From Bacilli bacterium (GTDB lineage Bacteria > Bacillota_I > Bacilli_A > RFN20 > CAG-826), in assembly GCA_016302705.1 (NCBI GenBank), contig JAEDNC010000016.1, positions 1-12,265 on the forward strand: 12,265 nucleotides of DNA, read 5' to 3'. Below the pieces are notes generated by a model, which had not been told where the DNA came from, did not search any database, and saw only the letters and a program-made list of their open reading frames with translations. Numbering within the stretch: the stretch's first letter is position 1; the number at the start of each line of letters is the position of its first letter. Below are positions 1-6,500 of this stretch, in pieces. Made by a program: the position numbers and the translations under genes.

Positions 1-269
1 ACGCTATGGCGCATATCCTTTCTTTTTTGTAAAGTAACCATGATTGGAAACTTTTTACACTTGAATAACTCATCTGGTGTCGCCACTCTTATTCCGCGTA
101 AATTCATACCATATTCTTTTGCGGTAGTTGCGACATCTTTAAAACTAAGCGGTCCTTCATAAGGATTAGGGATGAAGAGATAATTGCGATCATTATGATA
201 ATTAGCAAGCATCATTTTTAGGCAAGCAAAGGCGCAATCTTGCTCACCTAGTTGGGATATAAAAAACAT
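1..269 (-). CDS. Peptidase C39 domain protein, N-terminal part (gene runs off the window); probable bacteriocin-processing ABC exporter
   Basis: Not in the supplied long open frames, but reading the minus strand from the ATG at 269-267 gives 89 uninterrupted codons to the window edge. The product shows the hallmarks of C39 cysteine peptidases, which cut leader peptides after a double glycine: Gln6 (oxyanion hole) lies six residues before the nucleophile Cys12 in a QDCAFACLKMML motif, the same spacing as Q11/C17 in ComA-type exporters. His88, 76 residues after Cys12, sits where the catalytic His is expected. An SFKDVATTAKEYGMNLRGIRV segment (residues 42-62) fits the domain's central helix and strand. 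The usual DCG is DCA here. In most such proteins membrane and ATPase domains of an ABC transporter follow, but they lie outside the window, so a stand-alone peptidase cannot be excluded. The start is supported by AAGGAGG at 280-274, four bases upstream. Confidence 0.8.
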   Translation of the reverse strand, partial: MFFISQLGEQDCAFACLKMMLANYHNDRNYLFIPNPYEGPLSFKDVATTAKEYGMNLRGIRVATPDELFKCKKFPIMVTLQKRKDMRHS

Positions 270-301
270 AATTCCTCCTTCTTAGGGCAATAAATCCCCT
301 A

Positions 302-330
302 CATATATATAAAGAGGAAGAAAATGTGAA
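302..330 (-). promoter_or_regulatory. Probable sigma-A-type promoter of the C39 peptidase gene
   Basis: On the minus strand a TTCACA -35 box (330-325) is followed after 17 bases by TATATG (307-302). A TATATA at 309-304 is an alternative -10 with a short 15-base spacer. Transcription would start near 295, giving a leader of about 26 bases that contains the AAGGAGG site. The box sits just past the dnaJ terminator, so the C39 gene looks independent of the heat-shock operon. Prediction from hexamers in AT-rich DNA only. Confidence 0.5.
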
Positions 331-360
331 TTTTTTAAAATTTTTCTTACACTTTTTTCT

Positions 361-393
361 AGATAAATAAAAAGACCTAATTCATTAGGTCTT
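361..393 (-). terminator. Rho-independent terminator of the hrcA-grpE-dnaK-dnaJ operon
   Basis: The minus strand reads AAGACCTAA, loop TGAA, TTAGGTCTT (393-372), a perfect 9-bp stem with a 4-base loop, followed by a T-rich tail (TTTATTTATCT). The first two stem bases are the last two bases of the dnaJ TAA stop codon, so gene end and terminator are fused. A T-rich stretch also lies on the other side, so the hairpin could work in both directions, although no plus-strand gene is seen. Confidence 0.85.
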
Positions 394-1522
394 ATTTTTT
401 GAACATTTTTTTGAACTTAGCGAAGCGACTCTCTTCTTTCTTGCTTGCTTCTTGATAAGCGAGCAATGCTTCCTTTTGCTTTTTGTTTAAGGAAGTTGGA
501 CTCTTAATATCAAGGTGAATGTATTGGTCGCCTGGCTTACCAGTTCTTAAATCTTTAATACCTTGTCCTTTTAATCTTAAGACTTGACCAGGTTGAGTTC
601 CTTCAGGAATTGTAACGAGCATATCGCCATTAACCGTTGGGACTTCAATCTTAGTACCTAAGATAGCATCGACAAAGTCGAGTGGGACATCAAGATGAAT
701 GTCGTTTCTTTCGCGTTTGAAGTATTGATGATCTTTGATATTGATTTCGATATATAAGTCACCATGACCTCCGCCATTACTACCAGCGCCACCCATTCCT
801 TGTAAACGGATTTGTTGACCATTATTGATACCAACTGGGATATGGATTTTTTGAGTCTTCTTAACTTTCTTATGACCAGTTCCACCACAGACACTACATT
901 TCTTTGAAATGATTTTACCTGTTCCACCACAATCAGGACAGACAGTCTCTGAATTTACAACGCCAAACAAGCTTCTTTGTTGGCGGGTAATTGTGCCACG
1001 TCCGTGACAAGTAGAACATGTCTTAATATCATCAGGTGTTTCAGCCCCTGTTCCATGGCAATGTGGACAATCATCATCAAAATCAAATGAGACTTCTTCA
1101 TCCTTTCCGTTAACTGCATCCATGAAATCGATGCGTAAACGCATAAGGACATCTTCGCCTCTAATTGGTCCGGTTTGTCTTCTTGCTCGAGAAGATCCGC
1201 CTCCGAAGAAACTTCCGAAGATATCTCCTAAATTGATATCCTCACCAAATCCAGAGAATCCACTGAAAGGATTACCTCCTGCAGGTCCTCCACCGGTTTG
1301 TTCAAACGCGGCATGACCAAATTGGTCATAAGCACTACGTTTTTGGTCATCGAAAAGAACATCATATGCTTCTTGAACTTCTTTAAACTTTGCTTCATCA
1401 CCAGTTTCTTTATTGTCTGGGTGATATTTCTTAGCAAGTTTACGGTAGCTCGATTTAATTTCGTCTTTTGAAGCGGTTTTACTCACTCCAAGGATTTCAT
1501 AATAATCTCTTTTTTTTGCCAT
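392..1522 (-). CDS. dnaJ: Chaperone protein DnaJ (Hsp40, type I)
   Basis: A 376-aa co-chaperone that delivers unfolded clients to DnaK and triggers DnaK ATP hydrolysis in the cytoplasm. All type I parts are present in order: a J domain (about 4-70) with the HPD tripeptide at 34-36; a Gly/Phe-rich linker (about 75-110); a cysteine-rich zinc domain with four CxxCxGxG repeats beginning at Cys152, Cys169, Cys195 and Cys209, enough for two zinc ions; and C-terminal client-binding beta domains (about 220-340). The length is normal for the family. The ATG at 1522 has an AAAGG site upstream, weaker than those of its operon neighbours, which may keep DnaJ below DnaK. It is the last gene of the operon, 67 bases after dnaK, with a hairpin in that gap, and a terminator overlaps its stop codon. 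Confidence 0.98.
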   Translation of the reverse strand: MAKKRDYYEILGVSKTASKDEIKSSYRKLAKKYHPDNKETGDEAKFKEVQEAYDVLFDDQKRSAYDQFGHAAFEQTGGGPAGGNPFSGFSGFGEDINLGDIFGSFFGGGSSRARRQTGPIRGEDVLMRLRIDFMDAVNGKDEEVSFDFDDDCPHCHGTGAETPDDIKTCSTCHGRGTITRQQRSLFGVVNSETVCPDCGGTGKIISKKCSVCGGTGHKKVKKTQKIHIPVGINNGQQIRLQGMGGAGSNGGGHGDLYIEINIKDHQYFKRERNDIHLDVPLDFVDAILGTKIEVPTVNGDMLVTIPEGTQPGQVLRLKGQGIKDLRTGKPGDQYIHLDIKSPTSLNKKQKEALLAYQEASKKEESRFAKFKKMFKK

Positions 1523-1537
1523 ACTTGTCCTTTCTAT

Positions 1538-1574
1538 TTGCCACTAAAGAGGGCATAAGCCCTCCTGGTGGTAA
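1538..1574 (-). promoter_or_regulatory. Stem-loop in the dnaK-dnaJ intergenic gap
   Basis: The minus strand forms GAGGGC-TTAT-GCCCTC (1564-1549), a 6-bp GC-rich stem. It extends across an internal loop (CAG facing TTTA) by the outer stem CCAC/GTGG (1571-1568 with 1544-1541), with two further T-A pairs beyond a mismatch. It lies after the dnaK stop and before the dnaJ ribosome binding site. Only TTTA follows the inner stem, too few T residues for a strong terminator. It could be a partial attenuator, an mRNA-stabilising 3' end for dnaK, or a processing site lowering dnaJ relative to dnaK; these roles are inferred. Confidence 0.6.
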
Positions 1575-1589
1575 TTGTCGATAAATTAA

Positions 1590-3413
1590 TTATGCTTTGT
1601 TTTTATCCGAATAATCAGCGTCTACAACATCGTCTGGGTTGCTACCTGGAGTTCCAGAGTTAGCATTTCCAGCATTTTGTTGAGCTTGTGCGTTTTGCAT
1701 ATAAGCAGCAGCTTGCTCTAATTCAGAGATACGTTTCTTAAGAGTTTCGATATCGTTATTATCTAAAGCGGTCTTGAGCTCATCTCTTAATTTTTGAGTT
1801 TGCTCTTTTTGAGTTGGATCGATATTTTCGCCTTTTTCTTGCATTGCAAGGTCGATATCATTGATCAATGTTTCTGCTTTGTTTTTAACTTCGGTTTCTT
1901 CTTTACGTTTAGCATCTGCTTCAGCGTTTTCTTCAGCTTCTCTAACCATTCTATCGATATCTTCTTTGGACAAGCCATTACTACCTGTAATAGTAATTTG
2001 TTGTTCTTTTTGAGTATCTAAGTCTTTCGCGGATACTTTAACAATACCGTTAACGTCGATAGAGAATGTAACTTCAATTCTTGGCTCACCACGTCTTGCT
2101 GGCTTAATACCAGTTAATTGGAAGTGACCTAAGAGTTTGTTATCATGTGCCATTGGTCTTTCGCCTTGATAGACCATGATGTCAACTGCAGGTTGGTTAT
2201 CAGCAGCAGTTGAGAAAATTTGGCTTTGAGTGGTTGGAATTGTGGTATTTCTCTTGATAAGAGGAGTGAGAACTCCACCTAATGTTTCAATACCTAATGT
2301 TAATGGAGTAACGTCAAGAAGGACAACATCCTTAACATCACCACTGACGACACCACCTTGATAGGCAGCACCGATAGAAACAGCTTCATCTGGGTTAACT
2401 GATAAATTTGGTTTTTTACCAGTTAATTGAGCGACTAACTCTTGAACGGCTGGCATACGGATAGAACCACCAATTAATAAGACTTGATCGAGTTCATTTG
2501 CATTCATATGAGCATCGCTAAGAGCACGTCTTACTGGTTCTTCACATCTTCTTAAAAGATGTCTTGTTAAGTCTTGGAATTTAGCACGGGTTAATGTGGT
2601 TTCAAAGTTCACTGGTCCGTTAGCAGTCATAGAAATGAATGGAAGAGAAATAATTGTTTCTAAGGAAGAAGATAATTCAATCTTTGCCTTTTCTGCAGCT
2701 TCTCTAATTCTTTGTAAGCTACCTTTATCAGTGATATCAACACCGTTTTCAATCTTGATTTGTGCTTTGATGTAATCAGCAACGACTTGATCCCAGTCAT
2801 CACCACCTAAGCAGTTGTCTCCAGCGGTAGAAACGACTTCGAATGTGCCATCTCCAATATCAAGGATAGAGACATCGAATGTGCCACCACCTAAGTCAAA
2901 GACTAAGATCTTTTCAGATTTTTCTGTTTGTAAGCCATAGGCTAAGGCTGCTGCTGTTGGTTCATTAATAATACGAACGACATCAAGTCCAGCGATTTGT
3001 CCAGCATCTTTAGTTGCTTGTCTTTGAGCGTCATTAAAGTAGGCTGGTACAGTAATAACTGCCTTTTCAACTTTGTGACCGATATTTGCTTCCGCATATT
3101 TCTTCATATATGCAAGAACTTTTGCGGAGATTTCTTGTGGAGTGAAATCTTTGTTAACACAGTTGATGTGTACTTTTTCAGCAGTACCCATTTTTCTCTT
3201 AATAGAACTTACTGTGTCTGGGTTAGTAATTGCTTGTCTTTTAGCAGCGTTACCGACGATTTCTTCACCACTTGCCTTAAAGGCAACAACAGATGGGGTT
3301 GTCATTGTTCCTTCTGGTGAAGGGATGACTTTAACTGTGCCATCAGCTTGTAAATAGGATACAACAGAGTTTGTTGTACCAAGGTCAATACCTAAGATAA
3401 TTTCTTTTGCCAT
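1590..3413 (-). CDS. dnaK: Chaperone protein DnaK (Hsp70)
   Basis: A 607-aa ATP-driven chaperone that binds exposed hydrophobic segments of client proteins. The nucleotide-binding domain (1 to about 360) carries the phosphate loop GIDLGTTNS (8-16), the AVITVPAYFNDAQRQATKDAG block (118-138), NEPTAAALAYG (150-160), phosphate-2 DLGGGTFD (173-180) and the adenosine motif GGSIRMPAV (315-323). The interdomain linker is DVVLLDVTPLTLGIE (362-376). The beta substrate-binding domain follows (about 380-500), then the alpha lid (about 500-570) and a Gln/Asn/Gly-rich tail ending in NPDDVVDADY, the usual conserved C-terminal signature. Overall length and the short segment around residues 75-95 match Gram-positive DnaK. 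Thr in the usual GGSTR is Ile318. The start has AAGGAGG (3430-3424) overlapping the grpE stop. It is the third operon gene, 15 bases after grpE. Confidence 0.99.
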   Translation of the reverse strand: MAKEIILGIDLGTTNSVVSYLQADGTVKVIPSPEGTMTTPSVVAFKASGEEIVGNAAKRQAITNPDTVSSIKRKMGTAEKVHINCVNKDFTPQEISAKVLAYMKKYAEANIGHKVEKAVITVPAYFNDAQRQATKDAGQIAGLDVVRIINEPTAAALAYGLQTEKSEKILVFDLGGGTFDVSILDIGDGTFEVVSTAGDNCLGGDDWDQVVADYIKAQIKIENGVDITDKGSLQRIREAAEKAKIELSSSLETIISLPFISMTANGPVNFETTLTRAKFQDLTRHLLRRCEEPVRRALSDAHMNANELDQVLLIGGSIRMPAVQELVAQLTGKKPNLSVNPDEAVSIGAAYQGGVVSGDVKDVVLLDVTPLTLGIETLGGVLTPLIKRNTTIPTTQSQIFSTAADNQPAVDIMVYQGERPMAHDNKLLGHFQLTGIKPARRGEPRIEVTFSIDVNGIVKVSAKDLDTQKEQQITITGSNGLSKEDIDRMVREAEENAEADAKRKEETEVKNKAETLINDIDLAMQEKGENIDPTQKEQTQKLRDELKTALDNNDIETLKKRISELEQAAAYMQNAQAQQNAGNANSGTPGSNPDDVVDADYSDKNKA

Positions 3414-3428
3414 AATATTTAATCCTCC

Positions 3429-3998
3429 TTATGCATCAGTTTTTTCTGATGCTTCTTTTGGTTCTTCTTTATTTTCCACTTTACGAACGCTCACTTGCAC
3501 CATTGCTGGTCTAACGATACGATCGTGAAGTTTATAACCGTTTCCATAAACCTTAACTACTAAGTTTTCTTCTTCGCCTTCCACTGTATCAACAGCGTTC
3601 ATTGTTTTCGCGTCAAATTTGCTTCCAATTTGAGGACTTACTTCAGTAACTCCTTCGTTTTCAAGCACTGAGACGAGATTACGATAGACGAATTGGAATC
3701 CCACTAAATAGTTTTTTAAGGTTGGGTCTGTTGGCTCATTTGCTAGAGCCATATGGAAGCTATCGAGTACTGGAAGCAATTCTCCAATAAATCCTTCGCT
3801 ACGATATCTCATTGCTTCTTGATAATCTCTTTCAAGATTATTTCTTAAGTTTTTCGTATCAGCGTAGGCTCGATAGTATTCATTTTTCCAATGTTCAACA
3901 TCGGCTTTTAATTTTTCAACTTCTTCTTGAAGTTTTTCTACTTTCTTTTTTTCCTTTTTAGGAAGTTCTTCGTTTAATTCTTCAGTTTTGTCCACCAT
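3429..3998 (-). CDS. grpE: GrpE, nucleotide exchange factor of DnaK
   Basis: A 189-aa protein that releases ADP from DnaK and resets its chaperone cycle; members of the family act as dimers. The acidic and Lys-rich N-terminal region (1 to about 70) is strongly helical with heptad character, as expected for the long paired helices. A helical dimer region follows (about 70-115), then the beta domain that opens the DnaK nucleotide cleft (about 115-170), with SKFDAKTMNAVDTVEG (126-141) and GYKLHDRIVRPAMVQVS (154-170). A charged tail ends the protein. The ATG at 3998 lies inside the end of hrcA (17-base overlap). Its AAAGGAGG site (4014-4007, 8-base spacing) is also inside hrcA, so translation of the two is probably coupled. 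The stop TAA is shared with the dnaK ribosome binding site. Confidence 0.97.
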   Translation of the reverse strand: MVDKTEELNEELPKKEKKKVEKLQEEVEKLKADVEHWKNEYYRAYADTKNLRNNLERDYQEAMRYRSEGFIGELLPVLDSFHMALANEPTDPTLKNYLVGFQFVYRNLVSVLENEGVTEVSPQIGSKFDAKTMNAVDTVEGEEENLVVKVYGNGYKLHDRIVRPAMVQVSVRKVENKEEPKEASEKTDA

Positions 3999-5022
3999 CG
4001 GAACGGCCTCCTTTGTCGTTAAAGTATTTATCTAATTCTTGAGAGAGATATTCAAGGGCAGAAAGGGCTTTATCATAATCCATTCTTTTTGGTCCCACTA
4101 ATGTGATGGTGTTTTCTCCGTCATTACCAATTTTGATTTTGGTAGTAACGATAGCAACATCCGGGTTTCCTTCAATATCACCGATACTGACTGATAAGTC
4201 TTTGTCATCTTCGATTAAGCGATCGGCTTTCTTTAATAAAGAAGCATCGTCAAGAAGTTTCATGACTCTCATAAGAGCTTCGGTATCATTTTTGAATTCA
4301 GGATGGTTGAAGAGCTCTTCTCTTCCATAAAGTGAGAGACGATCTCCAGCAAATCTTACAAGTGATTCAAGAATTGCGTGATAGACCACATCATGACTGA
4401 CGATGTAATCAGAGAGAATTGGTCTAATCGATTCCATCTTCTCCACTAAGCCATTGATTGGCGTTCCTTTGAGTCGTTCATTAAGTAAGTCGACACATTG
4501 AACGATTTCATCAGGCTTAATATTCTCTTCGAGAATGAAGGTCTTATTTTGCACATATCCTTTATCAGTAACGAAGATTGCGGTAATTGTATTCTCATTA
4601 ATTGGAACGAGTTGAACGTTTGCTAAGTGTTCAGCGCTTTCATCAGGTCCCATAACTACGCTAACAAGGTTAGTCATATGAGAGATAATTTCACAGCTTC
4701 TTTTAATAACTTCTTCGACTGACTGGATTTTAGAATCTAGTACTGATTGAAGGGAGTGACGGATATTTTCATTAAGTTCATTGTCTCTTAGATGTTTGCA
4801 GTAATATTCATATCCTTTTGAAGAAGGAACACGACCTGCGCTTGTGTGAGGTTTTTCGATGTATCCCATCTTTTCAAGGGCTGACATTTCATTTCTAATA
4901 GTCGCACTACTATATGGAAGATCATATTCTTCAATAAGAGTTTGGCTACCAACTGGCTCAGCGGTTTTGATGAAGTATTCAACAATCATCTTCAAAATCA
5001 TTTCGCTTCTAGTTAATGACAT
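3982..5022 (-). CDS. hrcA: Heat-inducible transcription repressor HrcA
   Basis: A 346-aa repressor of class I heat-shock genes that binds the CIRCE operator; in the known circuit it depends on GroEL for activity, so chaperone load relieves repression. The N-terminal winged helix (about 1-75) is typical: SLTRSEMILKMIVEYFIKT then EPVGSQTL and SSATIRNEMSALEKMGYIE, ending with the wing PHTSAGRVPSSKGYEYY. The rest (about 90-340) is the GAF-like dimerisation domain. I use the ATG at 5022 rather than an in-frame ATG at 5061: the downstream start matches the family N-terminus and has AAGGAGG (5036-5030) with 7-base spacing, whereas the upstream one lies inside the operator with almost no leader. First gene of the operon, so it represses itself; it overlaps grpE by 17 bases and ends with TGA. 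Confidence 0.97.
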   Translation of the reverse strand: MSLTRSEMILKMIVEYFIKTAEPVGSQTLIEEYDLPYSSATIRNEMSALEKMGYIEKPHTSAGRVPSSKGYEYYCKHLRDNELNENIRHSLQSVLDSKIQSVEEVIKRSCEIISHMTNLVSVVMGPDESAEHLANVQLVPINENTITAIFVTDKGYVQNKTFILEENIKPDEIVQCVDLLNERLKGTPINGLVEKMESIRPILSDYIVSHDVVYHAILESLVRFAGDRLSLYGREELFNHPEFKNDTEALMRVMKLLDDASLLKKADRLIEDDKDLSVSIGDIEGNPDVAIVTTKIKIGNDGENTITLVGPKRMDYDKALSALEYLSQELDKYFNDKGGRSDGGQN

Positions 5023-5041
5023 ATCGTTCCCTCCTTTTCTT

Positions 5042-5068
5042 TTAGCACTACTAATCCTCAAGTGCTAA
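5042..5068. promoter_or_regulatory. CIRCE operator 1 (HrcA binding site), downstream of the -10 box
   Basis: The inverted repeat is TTAGCACTA, 9 bases, AAGTGCTAA. The CIRCE consensus is TTAGCACTC-N9-GAGTGCTAA, so only the innermost base of each arm departs from it. The site covers the likely transcription start of hrcA, so bound HrcA would block initiation directly. Confidence 0.95.
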
Positions 5069-5072
5069 TTCT

Positions 5073-5100
5073 ATTATAGTCACTCTGTTAGCACTGTCAA
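5073..5100 (-). promoter_or_regulatory. Consensus promoter of the hrcA-grpE-dnaK-dnaJ operon
   Basis: Minus strand TTGACA (5100-5095) and TATAAT (5078-5073), both perfect housekeeping hexamers, lie 16 bases apart. The start is expected near 5066, giving a leader of about 44 bases with an AAGGAGG site. The -35 lies within CIRCE 2, and CIRCE 1 begins just downstream of the -10. A strong promoter held down by HrcA is the standard class I heat-shock arrangement. Confidence 0.93.
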
Positions 5101-5114
5101 CAAATAAGTGCTAA
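5088..5114. promoter_or_regulatory. CIRCE operator 2 (HrcA binding site), over the -35 box
   Basis: The inverted repeat is TTAGCACTG, 9 bases, AAGTGCTAA, again differing from the CIRCE consensus only at the innermost base of each arm. It contains the -35 hexamer. Its centre lies 46 bases from that of CIRCE 1, so the two sites bracket the promoter. Confidence 0.95.
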
Positions 5115-5144
5115 AAAAGTAAATTACTTTAGTAAAATTCACAA

Positions 5145-5186
5145 AATATAAGAAAAATCCCTGATTATTCAAATAAATCAAGGGAT
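5145..5186 (-). terminator. Rho-independent terminator at the end of hemW
   Basis: The minus strand reads ATCCCTTGATT, a 9-base loop, AATCAGGGAT, a 10-bp stem with one bulged T (5186-5157), followed by TTTTTCTTATATTTT. The upstream arm lies in the last hemW codons and the stop codon is in the loop and downstream arm. It separates the lepA-side genes from the heat-shock operon, which has its own promoter directly after. Confidence 0.8.
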
Positions 5187-6268
5187 ATTTTATCTAAGAT
5201 CATCATCCCTTCAAAGGTCGGAATGAGGGTATTTTCTTTCAAAATTAAGTGATTTGAAGCGATATATGAATCAATTATGTTTTTCTTACACGCATATAAA
5301 TCCTTATTAAATATTTTATTAAATTTATTAAGATCTAATCCCTCACTAGTTCTTAGATTTAGCATCATCTGGTATTCTTCCAAATCAGAGATGGCTACTA
5401 TTTCTTCCTCTCCAGCGAATTTATTGGATAAGTAATCTCTTAGATTAGTGGTGTTTTTAAATCTAATATTGTCTAAAGAGCCAGAAGCTCCTAAACCCAC
5501 TCCGTAATAATGTTTGTTTCTCCAATATGTTAGATTGTGCTTGCTTCTTCTATTTTCTTTAGCCCAGTTAGATACTTCATAATGTTCATATCCATTATTT
5601 TCTAAAAACGTATTAATCATTTTATAAGCATCATAGGCAAATTCATCGCTCGGAGGATTAATTCCGTTTATATAAAACACAGTGTGTTCATGAACTGTTA
5701 AAGAATAGCAAGAAATGTGGTCTGGATTTAGTGATAAAATATTTTTAATATCTTTTTCTAACATTTTCATGCTGACATTTGGTAGACCAATAATCAAATC
5801 TAGATTGATATTAGAGATACCATTTTCTCTTAAAAGCTCCAACGCTACTTTAACATCAGAGAATGTATGATGACGGTTGATAGATTTCAAGGTTCGATCA
5901 TCTGTGGATTCCACTCCGATGGAAATACGATTAACTCCGTATTCTTTCATCATCTTAATTTTATTAATAGAAAGAGATTCTGGATTACATTCAAATGTAT
6001 ATTCTTCTACTTTTCCAGAATAGGGTTCAATCATCTTTAAAAGTTCTAAAAATAAGTCATCATCTAAAGATGTTGGCGTTCCTCCTCCAACATAAATTGT
6101 TTTTAATTCTTTATTATCAACTTGTTCTTCTAGTTGAATCTTTAGTGATTTGAGATAGTTAATTGCGATATTACGAAAATACTGCAACTTTTGAAAGTCG
6201 CAGTAATCACATAAATTTTCACAAAATGGAATGTGAATATATAAGGAATTAGCCTTATTCTTCTTCAT
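5165..6268 (-). CDS. hemW: HemW-like radical SAM protein (heme chaperone family)
   Basis: A 367-aa radical SAM protein of the HemN/HemW family. The CxxxCxxC cluster is Cys16, Cys20 and Cys23, followed by DF as in HemW, whereas true HemN oxidases have a fourth Cys there. Also visible are the SAM-binding GGGTPT (61-66), ECNPES (93-98), RISIGVES (114-121), LDLIIGLP (156-163) and YEVSNWAK followed by SKHNLTYWRN (about 230-251). HemW is known as a heme-binding chaperone for respiratory enzymes rather than a coproporphyrinogen oxidase; whether this organism uses heme cannot be told. Two motifs depart from the usual form: GASG (260-263) where GAHG is normal, and TVHEHTVFY (191-199) where the family usually has Glu after the hydrophobic pair. 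The start overlaps the preceding small membrane gene by 14 bases and has no clear separate Shine-Dalgarno, which suggests translational coupling. The order lepA ... hemW-hrcA supports the name. Confidence 0.88.
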   Translation of the reverse strand: MKKNKANSLYIHIPFCENLCDYCDFQKLQYFRNIAINYLKSLKIQLEEQVDNKELKTIYVGGGTPTSLDDDLFLELLKMIEPYSGKVEEYTFECNPESLSINKIKMMKEYGVNRISIGVESTDDRTLKSINRHHTFSDVKVALELLRENGISNINLDLIIGLPNVSMKMLEKDIKNILSLNPDHISCYSLTVHEHTVFYINGINPPSDEFAYDAYKMINTFLENNGYEHYEVSNWAKENRRSKHNLTYWRNKHYYGVGLGASGSLDNIRFKNTTNLRDYLSNKFAGEEEIVAISDLEEYQMMLNLRTSEGLDLNKFNKIFNKDLYACKKNIIDSYIASNHLILKENTLIPTFEGMMILDKISLDLFE

Positions 6269-6488
6269 CCTTATATTGTTCTACTGCTTTAGCAGTGTCT
6301 TCGTCTTCGATTGGTTTTAAAACACGGTCCATCTCTTCATGAAGAATTTGTTCTTCGGTTGGTTTGTCATCGCGTTTTAAACGTGGTCTTAAATATAAAT
6401 AGATAAGGAAAGCGACAATTCCGATGACCGCCGCACTACCTAAAACGACTAAGAAGATAATAATATCTTGGGATACAGCAAATATCAT
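6255..6488 (-). CDS. Small single-pass membrane protein of unknown function
   Basis: A 77-aa product I do not recognise. One hydrophobic segment (about residues 8-34, rich in Ile, Val, Leu, Ala) is followed at once by RPRLKR, so by the positive-inside rule the N-terminus faces out and the tail faces in. The cytoplasmic tail (about 35-77) is highly charged and mostly acidic, with EEQILHEEMDRVLKPIEDED and a terminal DEEE, and is probably helical or disordered. There is no cleavable signal peptide pattern. The gene starts 12 bases after the Fic-like gene and overlaps hemW by 14 bases, so the three are very likely co-transcribed and partly coupled in translation. The ribosome binding site is weak. 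Its length, tight spacing and clear membrane topology support a real gene. Confidence 0.85.
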   Translation of the reverse strand: MIFAVSQDIIIFLVVLGSAAVIGIVAFLIYLYLRPRLKRDDKPTEEQILHEEMDRVLKPIEDEDTAKAVEQYKDEEE

Positions 6489-6500
6489 AATTTATAATTC

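Noticed and set aside
318..352. Loose GTG...CAC inverted pattern near the C39 promoter as an operator
   Set aside because: The arms match only over a few bases within runs of A and T; such patterns arise by chance in this composition.
3982..3984. TGA read as Trp (Mycoplasma-type code)
   Set aside because: hrcA and the Fic-like gene both end at TGA at the place where homologous proteins end and the next gene begins, and Trp residues seen in DnaK use TGG.
4983..5061. Upstream in-frame ATG at 5061 as the start of HrcA, adding 13 residues
   Set aside because: It lies inside CIRCE 1, within a few bases of the predicted transcription start and with no ribosome binding site. The ATG at 5022 has AAGGAGG at 7 bases and matches the family N-terminus.
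1122..5068. Plus-strand open frames of 60-107 codons across dnaJ, dnaK and hrcA
   Set aside because: They are antisense to well-conserved genes, have no ribosome binding sites and encode low-complexity Cys/Phe/Ser-rich peptides typical of the complement of AT-rich coding DNA.
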